Origin: CAYVQU01 sp964453155 | GTDB taxonomy: Bacteria > Chloroflexota > Anaerolineae > Anaerolineales > UBA11858 | NCBI GenBank assembly: GCA_964453155.1 | Contig: CAYVQU010000042.1 | Coordinates: forward strand, 1-34,714 | Direction of reading: 5' to 3' | Length of the DNA: 34,714 bases | Shown: positions 24,932-33,239 of the stretch, piece by piece | Layout of the letters: each line of letters begins with the position of its first letter | Numbering within the stretch: position 1 is the first letter of the stretch | Translations under genes and position numbers: made by a program | Notes under the pieces: model-generated | Told to the model about the DNA's origin: nothing | Seen by the model: the letters and a program-made list of their open reading frames with translations, nothing else | Databases searched by the model: none

Positions 24932-25591
24932 TTATTCAACCAGATCGCTGCTGTGATCTTCCGTCTCTGGGGCCGACAAATTCCCCATAAATTCGGCTGC
25001 AGTGGCATGACCTTCCTGGCTGATCCCCTCCCGCCGAATAACTTTCCACAAGGTGAGAACCAATATTTTGACATCGAGCCAGAGAGACCAATTATCGACA
25101 TACCAGACATCGTACCGGAATTTATCTTCCCAGGTGAGGGTATTACGACCATTAATTTGGGCCCAACCGGTAATTCCGGGGAGCACATCATGGCGACGGG
25201 CTTGCTCTGGTGAATACCGATCCAGATATTGAATTAACAACGGCCGCGGACCAACCAAGCTCATTTTCCCAGTAATCACGTGAAAGAGTTCAGGCAGTTC
25301 ATCGATACTGGTTGCCCGAAGGAATTTACCTAATGTCGTAAGCCGGGCTGCATCCGGCAAATAGTTACCGACGGTATCACGGGCATCCGTCATTGAACGG
25401 AATTTGGATACTTTTAACAATTCACTACGGTAACCGGGCCGAGTTTGCTGAAAAAAAATCGGTTTTCCCAATGAAATTCGCACCAAACCGGCAATAACCA
25501 ATAAAAATGGTGACAATAATATGAGACCTGGAATAGTTATCACCAGGTCAAAAATACGTTTAAGTTTGGGGATTCCGGGGGGAAATAGCAT
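24932..25591 (-). CDS. PglC-like undecaprenyl-phosphate sugar phosphotransferase
   Basis: 219 residues, the small monotopic phosphoglycosyl transferase type. A single re-entrant hydrophobic segment follows KRIFDLVI (about 12-39); then FQQTRPGYRS, the catalytic Asp97-Glu98 dyad in ATSIDELPEL, MSLVGPRPLL, the GITGWAQINGRN segment and YDVWYVDNWSLWLDVKI. It transfers a sugar-1-phosphate, often an acylated di-amino or acetamido sugar, to polyprenol phosphate at the inner membrane face. First gene of the operon holding the E1 and lipoyl-PglD fusion. Promoter spacing suggests a leaderless mRNA starting at or next to ATG 25591. Confidence 0.93.
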   Translation of the reverse strand: MLFPPGIPKLKRIFDLVITIPGLILLSPFLLVIAGLVRISLGKPIFFQQTRPGYRSELLKVSKFRSMTDARDTVGNYLPDAARLTTLGKFLRATSIDELPELFHVITGKMSLVGPRPLLIQYLDRYSPEQARRHDVLPGITGWAQINGRNTLTWEDKFRYDVWYVDNWSLWLDVKILVLTLWKVIRREGISQEGHATAAEFMGNLSAPETEDHSSDLVE

Positions 25592-25597
25592 GACGCA

Positions 25598-25626
25598 ATT
25601 CTAACAAAAATAATGGGTGTAGCCAA
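25598..25626 (-). promoter_or_regulatory. Promoter of the phosphoglycosyl transferase operon
   Basis: On the minus strand TTGGCT (25626-25621), 17-bp spacer and TAGAAT (25603-25598), with TG one base before the -10. Transcription would start near 25591, at the A of the ATG, giving a leaderless message. Confidence 0.6.
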
Positions 25627-25722
25627 ATGAAGTTTGCCAGGATATACTTTCAGGCAATCCGAATCAAGCAAAACAATATGCGGTCGTCACCGCTCTTTAA
25701 AATCTATCTTCAGGACAACTTT

Positions 25723-26721
25723 ATGAATATTTCAATGTGGCGGCAAGCCCTCCAAATAATTCCCCGGATCACAAAGGAAGAATGGAATGAGTTAGATATC
25801 ATCTCCCGCTGGTTGATTGCTACTCGGGCCGCAGTTTTAATCATGACCTTTCTGTCCACGGCTTTGGCGGGAATTTTCGCTTTTCGAGCGGGTCAATTTA
25901 ATTGGACTTACTGGTTACTCATCACCTTTGGTCTGATCATGGCCCATGCCACTAATAATTTGATCAACGATTTGACTGACTATGTCAAAGGTGTTGATCA
26001 GGATAATTATTACCGGGCAGAATATGGTCCGCAACCCTTGGTTCATGGTTTGCTCACGAAAAGACAGCTCTTCTATTACATTGCCATAACCGGGTTGATT
26101 GCTTTGGTAATTGGCGTCGCGCTCATCTTTTTGCGGGGCGGGATTACCCTCCTGTTGCTAGGACTTGGCATATTCTTTGTCTTGTTTTATACCTGGCCGC
26201 TGAAATACATCGCCCTGGGTGAGATCGCGGTTTTAATCGTTTGGGGCCCTTTGATGATCGGAGGCGGATATTTTGTCATTACCGGAAATTGGGATTGGAA
26301 TGTAGTCATTGCTAGTTTACCCTATGCGCTTGGGGTAACAGGGGTAATTTTCGGCAAGCATATTGATAAATTCGAAGTCGATAAGGCTAAGAAAATCCGA
26401 ACTTTGCCAGTGCTCCTGGGTGAGCGTAATTCTCGCTTTGCAGTGATGGCTATGTTTGGGTTGCAATATCTAACAGTAGCCTATTTGATCATCGCCAAAT
26501 TTTTCTCCCCCATACCCTTGATTGTACTCCTGGCAATTCCAGTTTTGGCGCAAATTTGGCCGATGTTTCAAAAACCGAAACCCCAAGAAAAACCAGCAGG
26601 GTTCCCAGATGTGTGGCCAAATTATTTTGTCGCCGCGGCTTTTCAACATAATCGACGCTTTGGAAGTTTGTTTTTGCTTGGGTTAATTGTTGATGCAGTT
26701 TTGCATAGATTTGTATTCTAA
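25723..26721 (+). CDS. UbiA family prenyltransferase (MenA-like)
   Basis: 332 residues with about nine transmembrane helices. The two metal/diphosphate-binding sites of the UbiA superfamily are visible: NNLINDLTDYVKGVDQDN in the first and GKHIDKFEVDKAKKIRTL in the second, closest in style to MenA-type aromatic prenyltransferases. It attaches an isoprenoid chain to an aromatic or other acceptor in the membrane. Start: ATG 25723 has AGGA seven bases upstream. In-frame ATGs at 25627 and 25678 lack ribosome-binding sites, and 25627 abuts the -35 element of the divergent operon, so both are less likely. Acceptor is unknown. Confidence 0.85.
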   Translation: MNISMWRQALQIIPRITKEEWNELDIISRWLIATRAAVLIMTFLSTALAGIFAFRAGQFNWTYWLLITFGLIMAHATNNLINDLTDYVKGVDQDNYYRAEYGPQPLVHGLLTKRQLFYYIAITGLIALVIGVALIFLRGGITLLLLGLGIFFVLFYTWPLKYIALGEIAVLIVWGPLMIGGGYFVITGNWDWNVVIASLPYALGVTGVIFGKHIDKFEVDKAKKIRTLPVLLGERNSRFAVMAMFGLQYLTVAYLIIAKFFSPIPLIVLLAIPVLAQIWPMFQKPKPQEKPAGFPDVWPNYFVAAAFQHNRRFGSLFLLGLIVDAVLHRFVF

Positions 26722-26754
26722 TTATCACCCCATTTAGAAAAACCAGCAAAAAAG

Positions 26755-26787
26755 AAGACCCCGGAACCGCACAAATTCGGGGGTCTT
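26755..26787 (-). terminator. Rho-independent terminator of the nfsA-to-dNK operon
   Basis: Stem of 12 positions with one mismatch (26755-26766 and 26776-26787). On the minus strand it is followed at once by CTTTTTT, so it mainly stops transcription coming from the kinase gene; on the plus strand only a weak GGTTTATT follows, which may partly stop the UbiA transcript. Confidence 0.85.
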
Positions 26788-26833
26788 GGTTTATTGGCAT
26801 TTGGATCAAAGCCAAATGGGCTTTTAAGGTTTA

Positions 26834-27484
26834 TCAACCGCCGTTATTTGGGAAGACAATCTCTTCTTTACCAGCTAATTTATCCAATATAGTCTGCACA
26901 ACGATATCCAGGTGTTTGGGCTTATTCACAAAATCCAGATCACCAGAGGGGATTGTGAGAACGGGACAAATATTGAAGGACAGTAGCCAATCGTCATAGA
27001 AGGATTCTAGTAATGATAAGTATTCGGCCGTAATACCACTTTCCATCGAGCGACCGCGCTGGGCGATCCGATCCATCAACACTGAAACTGGACATTTCAG
27101 ATATATCAGCAAATCTGGTGAAGGCAAGCCGCCCACAATCAAGTCAAAAACCCGACGATACGCCAGATAATCGCGTTCAGTTAGATTACCCAAATGATGT
27201 AAAGCCCGAGCAAAAATATAGGCATCCTCATAGATACTACGATCAGCAATGGCCGATTGGGGGTCTTGGGAAAGTTCGTTGTGTTGTTCGGCCCGATGCC
27301 CCAAGAAGAAAACCTGCAAGTGGAAAGACCAGGTTTTCATATCGGCATAAAAATCGGGGAGATAAGGATTATCAGAAACCGATTCAAACGCCGAACGCCA
27401 CCCTAAGCGGGCACCAATTCGTTCAGTCAATGATGTTTTACCGGCACCAATATTTCCCGCAACCAAAATTAAGCGACTTGTCAT
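26834..27484 (-). CDS. Deoxynucleoside kinase (dNK/dGK/dAK family)
   Basis: 216 residues, usual length. P-loop GNIGAGKTS (10-18), the substrate-site FESVSDNPYLPDFY, the DRSIYED motif at 81-87 (DRS signature) and an arginine-rich lid AQRGRSMES. It phosphorylates deoxyribonucleosides with ATP for dNTP salvage in the cytoplasm. ATG 27484 has GGAG six bases upstream. Last gene of the minus-strand operon, 51 bp after the second membrane paralogue and followed by the terminator at 26755-26787. Confidence 0.92.
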   Translation of the reverse strand: MTSRLILVAGNIGAGKTSLTERIGARLGWRSAFESVSDNPYLPDFYADMKTWSFHLQVFFLGHRAEQHNELSQDPQSAIADRSIYEDAYIFARALHHLGNLTERDYLAYRRVFDLIVGGLPSPDLLIYLKCPVSVLMDRIAQRGRSMESGITAEYLSLLESFYDDWLLSFNICPVLTIPSGDLDFVNKPKHLDIVVQTILDKLAGKEEIVFPNNGG

Positions 27485-27535
27485 GTAAAACTCCTATCCT
27501 ATGTGTGTTAATCCACAGCAGTAATTCTTCCCGAT

Positions 27536-29203
27536 CTACTCAGGAGGAAAGCCACCCCAGAGTTGAGCGACACAAAGGTCTGAATTTGATCCAGACCAGA
27601 TTAGCCGCCGGCCAGAATGCGTGAACTGGAAAGAGTCCAATTTGGAAGGCTTGATAGATTGCAGCCAAGGAAATGGAACCCAGATTTTGCGTTGATCTGT
27701 CAACTGTATCAAAATCTCATTTTCTAAAACATCGAGGCCAGATATCTCAGCCATTTCCCAACGCCCCTTTCGCAGGAGCTCTTGGTTTGTCCGGATTATT
27801 ATACAGCCCCAAATAACCACCATCCAAAATATCCAAGGACCCAGACGAGACAAAATCCCTTTCAAAAACGGGTCTGCTACAGAAAATACCATAACAAAGA
27901 GAATTGTGCTGAAAAAGAAAAAAATTACCGCCCCCCAAAATATCAGGATGAAATGGATACGCGAAAATTCCCTCAACAGATATTCTTGTTGATTTTGAAT
28001 TTTTTTTCTTCGCACAAATAAAACCACTCTCCAAAGCCCCAAACACATTCCAAGGCTAGCAACAATCATCGCCAAACGAGTGCGAGACAACCCCAAAAGC
28101 CAAACATTTTTGGGATCACTGGGTAAGAAAAATAACCATAAAACACTAATCAATCCAGCAAGAATTAGGACGATGAGATAAGGAGAAAAAGATTTCAACT
28201 TGACCCCAGGATAACCCCGAGTTGAGTTTGATCCTAATAATTCCGATGTGGGTATTGTTTTTCCAATTTGGGGCCAATGTATTCCTTCCATTCGAGGTAG
28301 AAATCGGTAATCTGACAAATCTTCCAGCGATTGATCACCCATCCAGGGGAAAGAATGACGGGGAATTCCAACTTCACGGTCATCTAAAAACCGTATCTTT
28401 AGATATTTAGGGGAAATTTGTAAGTTAGAAAACGCGATGGGTCGAATGCGAGAATATATCAATTTTCGACTTTTTAGCCAAACATATAAGAGGCCCGATA
28501 TCCCTATCAACAATTCAACTGTTCCCGATTGCTGATCTACAATAAAGGCCACCTGCTGATTATTGAACTGATCCATAAACAAGGACACTAAACTCAGCGG
28601 AATCATCAAAACAAACCAAATGGTTAACACCTTTGGCACACTCAGCTTTTTCAGACCTGGCACCAAATAAACAAAAATCCCTATAAAACCGCCCAGGCTA
28701 AAAAACAAATTCAAAATGAGCGAGTTTTCTTGAAAACCTTTGAGATTGTGAAAGGTAAGTTCGTGTTGTACATTTTGTTCTTTAATGAAATCGGGCGTCC
28801 GGAAACCCAAGAATTGCTGTCCCCAGGCGATTTCTTCCATTGCGGTAAATATTAACCCCAGTGCAAACAATCCAAAAAATATCCACATCAATGGCACTTC
28901 GTATTGTTTATACATGTGCCAGGCTAAATTCAAAGCTACCATGCCTCCCAAAAACATGGACCCAAATTGAGCTAATTCAATAAAATGATTCTCGCCCCAA
29001 AAATATCTCCGATATGGTTCCAGAAACTCAAAAGACAGCAACAATTGGAGCGTAATTACTACAAACGGCAAGCTCCAAATAATCCAGACAAAATACGCAG
29101 GAGTATCAAATTCTTTACTGGTTTCTTCAACCCTAAAACGAATGTTTTCGCGAATATTACTCAAGTTCACTAGTTCATCCAATTCCGTAAAATTAAATTC
29201 CAA
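27536..29203 (-). CDS. Unknown polytopic membrane protein with DUF2442-like modules (paralogue 2)
   Basis: 555 residues; not assigned to a functional family. Hydrophobic helices occur at about 36-58, 75-96, 105-122 and several later ones. Conserved with its neighbour: YFWGEN..(I/V)EL.QFG, the signature EEIAWGQQFLGFRTPDFI (123-140) with NVQHELTFHN (144-153), and PSDPKNVWLLGLSRTR. A soluble stretch at about 258-325 (IRFLDDREVGIPRHSFPW, then DYRFLPRMEGIHWPQIG and SELLG) looks like the small DUF2442 domain, and the C-terminal ~65 residues look like a second, weaker copy. The EExxWGQ plus NxQxExxxHN pattern recurs in uncharacterised bacterial membrane proteins. Its start lies inside the end of the upstream paralogue (11-bp overlap). 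Confidence 0.75.
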   Translation of the reverse strand: MEFNFTELDELVNLSNIRENIRFRVEETSKEFDTPAYFVWIIWSLPFVVITLQLLLSFEFLEPYRRYFWGENHFIELAQFGSMFLGGMVALNLAWHMYKQYEVPLMWIFFGLFALGLIFTAMEEIAWGQQFLGFRTPDFIKEQNVQHELTFHNLKGFQENSLILNLFFSLGGFIGIFVYLVPGLKKLSVPKVLTIWFVLMIPLSLVSLFMDQFNNQQVAFIVDQQSGTVELLIGISGLLYVWLKSRKLIYSRIRPIAFSNLQISPKYLKIRFLDDREVGIPRHSFPWMGDQSLEDLSDYRFLPRMEGIHWPQIGKTIPTSELLGSNSTRGYPGVKLKSFSPYLIVLILAGLISVLWLFFLPSDPKNVWLLGLSRTRLAMIVASLGMCLGLWRVVLFVRRKKIQNQQEYLLREFSRIHFILIFWGAVIFFFFSTILFVMVFSVADPFLKGILSRLGPWIFWMVVIWGCIIIRTNQELLRKGRWEMAEISGLDVLENEILIQLTDQRKIWVPFPWLQSIKPSKLDSFQFTHSGRRLIWSGSNSDLCVAQLWGGFPPE

Positions 29204-30839
29204 ACACCAAGAATGCCATCCCAGTATCTCTGCCGGTCCGAGTGAAGGTTATGCGCAACCCATCAGGTTGAATTACAGGCACATCTGTGGGATTCCAAGT
29301 AGAGTCAATATTGCTCTTTATCCAACGAGAAGGAATAAAAAGGATGCTCCCATCCCCTAAAATAAACTGCATCCCATCTTTGCCATCCACAACGATCTTG
29401 CGCACGCGCGGCAGTTTTCTCCGGTGATAAGCTTGAAGCAAGACAACTAAGATGATTAAAACAATGGTTACGATTGCGCCTAACCAAAGTAACCAGGGGG
29501 TTAACCGAATCAGAAAAGCTAGCTGGTAAGGATCACCCTGCACAAAAACACCGGCAGTATAAAAAATTCCCAAGCCCAGAAAGCCGGTCCCCAAAATGAG
29601 TGACAACCATATTCCAATTTCAAATTTAGAAATTTTGTCGAATAATTGTAAGATTCGTGGAAATGCATTTTTGCGAGATTTTAAATAAAACCCAATCATC
29701 AGGGCTAACACCATCAAATGTAAACCAACCATCACAATCCGGGATTTCGATAATCCCAATAGCCAAACGTTTTTGGGGTCTTTGGGAATGAGCAACAGCC
29801 CTACGAAGCTAATTATTCCAATGAAAATGACTCCAATAGCTCCGGCGGAGAGTAGTTTTTCAGGAACTAGGGTTTGGTTATTATCCGCAATGTCATTATA
29901 CTCGCCTAATTTCCCTATGCGCAATGAAATCCATGACCGCAACTTGAATAACATTCTTTCAGCCCACCCAAATCGCATATTGCTCCGGTTTTCAAGCGGG
30001 GCAATATGCCCTCCAGCAAGCTTGGTAGCGGGGTAACTTAATTTCCGCCCATCTTGATAAAACACCTCAACCTGATCTGCTCCTTGGCGAATTTCAGCAA
30101 TTTTTCGTCTCAAAGTCCGGCGATTAGCAAATTTTCGAGTATTGAGCCATAAATATAACAAACTTAAAATGCTAATCAATAATTCCATTGTTTCAGTTTG
30201 TTTGCGGATAGAGTATCGGATTCGATAATGGATTGGAATATACTCAACAACATATTGAAGGATACTAAACATCACAATCCAGAAAATCCAAAATATAAGG
30301 ATGCGGGGAACCCCTACTATCCGAAATCTGGGATGGCTGGAGAGCCGAATTCCAATCAAGGCTCCCAGCCCAAACACACCATTTAGATAGTTGCCGTGAT
30401 CTTGAAATGGCGGAACATTGTGAAACGTAAACTCATTTTGGACATTGAAAGACTTTATAAACTCTGGAGTCCTAAATTGAAAAAACTGCTGACCCCAGGC
30501 AACTTCTTCCAAAGCAATAAAGAGTAAGCCCATTGCGAAAAGAGTGTAAAAACCCCAAACATAATATTTTTCGAGTTGAACCTTCAGCCGCCAAGAAATC
30601 AGCATCCCGTGGACAAAACTGATGAAAAAAAAGCCAAATTGAACCAACTCAACCAGATTATTTTCACCCCAAAAGTATTTTTTCAACGGGCGCAACTGAC
30701 GCAAAGTCAACATCAATTGGAAAGCCAAAATAACAACTGGCAAAATAACCATAAGTTTGGCAAACCAATTGGATATCGCATATTGGTGTTTGGCTGTTTG
30801 TATTTCGTTCTTAGTAAAAATGATAAATCTCTGAAACAT
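29193..30839 (-). CDS. Unknown polytopic membrane protein (paralogue 1)
   Basis: 548 residues, co-linear with the downstream protein: YFWGENNLVELVQFGFF, EEVAWGQQFFQFRTPEFI, NVQNEFTFHN and PKDPKNVWLLGLSKSR occupy the same places, so the two arose by tandem duplication. The middle soluble part (QVEVFYQDGRKLSYPATK) is a degenerate counterpart of the DUF2442-like module, and the C-terminus (GMQFILGDGSILFIPSRWI) is similar to the paralogue's tail. Start ATG 30839 has an AAGGAG about 11 bases upstream, longer than ideal. It is 28 bp after the MFS gene. Confidence 0.75.
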   Translation of the reverse strand: MFQRFIIFTKNEIQTAKHQYAISNWFAKLMVILPVVILAFQLMLTLRQLRPLKKYFWGENNLVELVQFGFFFISFVHGMLISWRLKVQLEKYYVWGFYTLFAMGLLFIALEEVAWGQQFFQFRTPEFIKSFNVQNEFTFHNVPPFQDHGNYLNGVFGLGALIGIRLSSHPRFRIVGVPRILIFWIFWIVMFSILQYVVEYIPIHYRIRYSIRKQTETMELLISILSLLYLWLNTRKFANRRTLRRKIAEIRQGADQVEVFYQDGRKLSYPATKLAGGHIAPLENRSNMRFGWAERMLFKLRSWISLRIGKLGEYNDIADNNQTLVPEKLLSAGAIGVIFIGIISFVGLLLIPKDPKNVWLLGLSKSRIVMVGLHLMVLALMIGFYLKSRKNAFPRILQLFDKISKFEIGIWLSLILGTGFLGLGIFYTAGVFVQGDPYQLAFLIRLTPWLLWLGAIVTIVLIILVVLLQAYHRRKLPRVRKIVVDGKDGMQFILGDGSILFIPSRWIKSNIDSTWNPTDVPVIQPDGLRITFTRTGRDTGMAFLVFGI

Positions 30840-30867
30840 TCCTAGGAATACTCCTTAAATTTTTAAC

Positions 30868-32121
30868 TCAATGAGCTGGATTGATAATATCCAGGTCCTT
30901 AACAATGTCTTTGGGCAAGAAAATCAAAGCAACGATAACAGCACTTAAAAAGATGGCTCCGGTGGCAGCAAAGGTTACTCTCAGGCCCAAGGCGGTCGCA
31001 ATCCAGGCTCCAAATAGAGGTGCAATCGCTCTACCGGCAGCATTAATAGAATTATCTAAACCATAGACGGCACCTTCGGCTCCGTGCCGGGTGTAATTGG
31101 CCAATAAAGCACTAACCGAGGGCAGGACACCGCCCACGGCAATTCCAACCATAACCTGAAAAATCATTAGCTGCCAGGCTTCTGAAATAAAACTCTGCGG
31201 AATGTACAGTCCAGCCGAAGCCAGAGAGCAGGCGATCAACACTTTCCGATGACCAACCCGATCTCCTAAACGCCCTAAATAGACGGCACTTAAAGTAGTG
31301 GAAGCCGAGGCTACGCCCATCATTAGGCCGGTAAAAGTATTCAGGCGCTCGGGATCAATCATCAACATTTGGATAAAAAGCGGGATGATAGGTATAACCA
31401 TCATCCGGCCCAGACTCGTCAAAAACCGCATCCCATAGGTAATTGGAACCCCAGGAGTAACCAAAATATTCTGCCATTGAGATTTAAATCCAATTCGTGT
31501 ACCGGATTTCTTGCGATCAGGGGTAAAGTTTTCACGAATACCAAATAAAACCAACACTCCGGCTAAAAATAGCATTCCAGAGGTCACAAAAAACGCGGCG
31601 CCATAACCATAGGCGTCAGAAACTGCGCCGCCCACCAAAGGGCCAATGGCCAAGCCAGTACCAAAACCGACTTGTAACAATCCCATCGCAAAACCCATCC
31701 GGTGGCGGGGCGCCTCGGCCGCGACCAAGGCATTGGCTGCAGCCACGGTTCCGGTAATTAACCCTTGAACTGCTCGCAAAATCACAACTTCTTCGGCAGT
31801 GCGGGCAAAAGCCATAAAAAATAGGACTACAGCTCCCCCAAACATGGCGCGTTCCACCATCAGCTTTCGTCCCATCCGGTCTGCCAGAGTCCCCCAAATC
31901 GGGGCCGCAATCATCATTGTAAAGGCTTGGGCTGAGTAGACCAAGCCTGCCAAAAGTTCTAGGGATAGCGTAGTGTTCGTCCCCAACTCTTCCACATAAA
32001 AAGGCAAAAATGGAAAAATACTCGAGAAGCCTACTGCGACCATGAACTGCGCAGTAAACATGATATAGAGCGTTCGTTGCCAGGCTTCAATCCTGACAAT
32101 ACGACTGGGCCGAAACACCAT
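30868..32121 (-). CDS. MFS transporter, DHA1-type multidrug exporter
   Basis: 417 residues, 12 hydrophobic helices. The loop 2-3 signature of the major facilitator superfamily is present (GTLADRMGRKLM), as is the antiporter-type motif C region in helix 5 (GLLQVGFGTGLAIGPLVGG) and the second-half repeat GRLGDRVGHRKVL. This points to proton-coupled drug or metabolite export. Its ATG shares one base with the TAA of the nitroreductase-type gene (TAATG), so the two are translationally coupled; there is no independent Shine-Dalgarno. Confidence 0.92.
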   Translation of the reverse strand: MVFRPSRIVRIEAWQRTLYIMFTAQFMVAVGFSSIFPFLPFYVEELGTNTTLSLELLAGLVYSAQAFTMMIAAPIWGTLADRMGRKLMVERAMFGGAVVLFFMAFARTAEEVVILRAVQGLITGTVAAANALVAAEAPRHRMGFAMGLLQVGFGTGLAIGPLVGGAVSDAYGYGAAFFVTSGMLFLAGVLVLFGIRENFTPDRKKSGTRIGFKSQWQNILVTPGVPITYGMRFLTSLGRMMVIPIIPLFIQMLMIDPERLNTFTGLMMGVASASTTLSAVYLGRLGDRVGHRKVLIACSLASAGLYIPQSFISEAWQLMIFQVMVGIAVGGVLPSVSALLANYTRHGAEGAVYGLDNSINAAGRAIAPLFGAWIATALGLRVTFAATGAIFLSAVIVALIFLPKDIVKDLDIINPAH

Positions 32122-32885
32122 TATTTAAGTTCAAAACCCATTTCAAGCAACACGGCGCGCAAATGTGGGCGAAGCGAGGTGCCCATCCGCCGGGCAGTAT
32201 GTTCAGTCCACCCATATTCGGATTCAGGCAAAGGATCTTCTGGTGTGACCTGGCGACCACTGTAGATACCAGTCTTGATCATTTCCTGATCGTATTCGGC
32301 CCAGAAGATTTCTTCCTCGTCTGGATTATATCGTTCCCAATGGAGCAAGGCTTTCTGCGGTAGGCGCGGACGCACTTTTGGTTTGACGACTGGCCATCCC
32401 AAGGTCATACCACAGAGCGGGAAAGATAAACGCGGCAATTCTAATAAATCAATCACTGCGCGGGGATTGTTCCGAATGGCGCCAATATAGCAAAACCCAA
32501 GCCCCAACGATTCAGCGGCTAAACCCGCAGTTTGCATGGCAATGGCCGCGTCAACTGCCGCGAGCAAGAAATTTTCAACATTGCCTGCTTCAAGGGGATA
32601 GTCTTTCTGGCGACAAATTCGATCGATCCGGCTCAAATCGGCACACCAAGTTAAAAAAACTGGAGCTTGGGAGATATGTTTTTGTCCGCCACAAAGTGCT
32701 TGCAAACGAGTACGTTTCTCTTGAGATGTCAGTGCGACAACACTGTATAGCTGCAAATTCGAGGAAGTTGAGGCCCTTTGGGCCGCGGCAACGATTTGCT
32801 CTATGGTTTCAATTGGAACCTCATCGGGCATATAGTTACGAACCGATCCATGAGAATGAATCACTTCAATTGTTGGGTTGGTCAT
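32121..32885 (-). CDS. NfsA/FRP-like NADPH-dependent flavin oxidoreductase (nitroreductase family)
   Basis: 254 residues. Nitroreductase fold signatures of the NfsA group: IEVIHSHGSVRNYMPDEVP at the N-terminus, QRASTSSNLQLYSVV in the FMN-binding region, AGLAAESLGLGFCYIGAIR, and MTLGWPVVKPKVRPRLP near the C-terminus. It reduces nitroaromatics, quinones or flavins with NADPH. Start: ATG 32885 has an AAAGGG nine bases upstream and starts with the family N-terminus; an in-frame ATG at 32903 would add six residues and is possible. It is coupled to an exporter gene, suggesting a xenobiotic or oxidative stress function. Confidence 0.88.
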   Translation of the reverse strand: MTNPTIEVIHSHGSVRNYMPDEVPIETIEQIVAAAQRASTSSNLQLYSVVALTSQEKRTRLQALCGGQKHISQAPVFLTWCADLSRIDRICRQKDYPLEAGNVENFLLAAVDAAIAMQTAGLAAESLGLGFCYIGAIRNNPRAVIDLLELPRLSFPLCGMTLGWPVVKPKVRPRLPQKALLHWERYNPDEEEIFWAEYDQEMIKTGIYSGRQVTPEDPLPESEYGWTEHTARRMGTSLRPHLRAVLLEMGFELK

Positions 32886-32926
32886 ACTGGTTTTCCCTTT
32901 CATTGTGGCTTTTTTTCCAAAAGGTC

Positions 32927-32956
32927 ATTATACCGACTGCCCTCCAATTATGTCAC
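32927..32956 (-). promoter_or_regulatory. Promoter of the nfsA-MFS operon
   Basis: On the minus strand GTGACA (32956-32951), an 18-bp spacer and a perfect TATAAT (32932-32927). Transcription would begin near 32920, about 35 nt before ATG 32885. Confidence 0.7.
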
Positions 32957-33030
32957 GCTGGAATTTGTAGTAAACCAAAAATATCCATAAATTTTTCAAA
33001 TTCATCCAATAGTATCTGATTTACGTCACC

Positions 33031-33059
33031 TTGCGGTCGCTGTTTGTTCATTTTAGAAT
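33031..33059 (+). promoter_or_regulatory. Possible promoter of the acyl-CoA dehydrogenase gene
   Basis: TTGCGG (33031-33036), 17-bp spacer, TAGAAT (33054-33059). It would give a leader of about 170 nt. The -35 is weak, so confidence is moderate. Confidence 0.45.
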
Positions 33060-33239
33060 AAGAGTGTGGCGGTTTGAACTTGTGAAAATATTCAACTTGA
33101 TTTACCACCACACCTGTGCTGATTTCGAAAAAAGCGATATTGCTAAGAATTTTTCAAAATCAGCTGTAATCAGGCCAAATTCATTTCATCGCAGCCAGCC
33201 GAACATCAGGAATCTGTTTTTGTTTGATAGGAGCGTGAT

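Larger units (their letters stand above)
32904..33239 (+). other. Divergent intergenic region (336 bp)
   Basis: This gap holds the two divergent promoters (minus 32927-32956 and plus 33031-33059) and a leader of roughly 170 nt before the acyl-CoA dehydrogenase gene. I see no convincing riboswitch, RNA gene or repeat in it. A frame at 33031-33255 lacks a ribosome-binding site and family features. Confidence 0.6.

Noticed and set aside
25627..25722. Upstream ATG starts for the UbiA protein (25627 and 25678)
   Set aside because: Neither has a ribosome-binding site, and 25627 directly abuts the -35 element of the divergent promoter; ATG 25723 has AGGA at good spacing.
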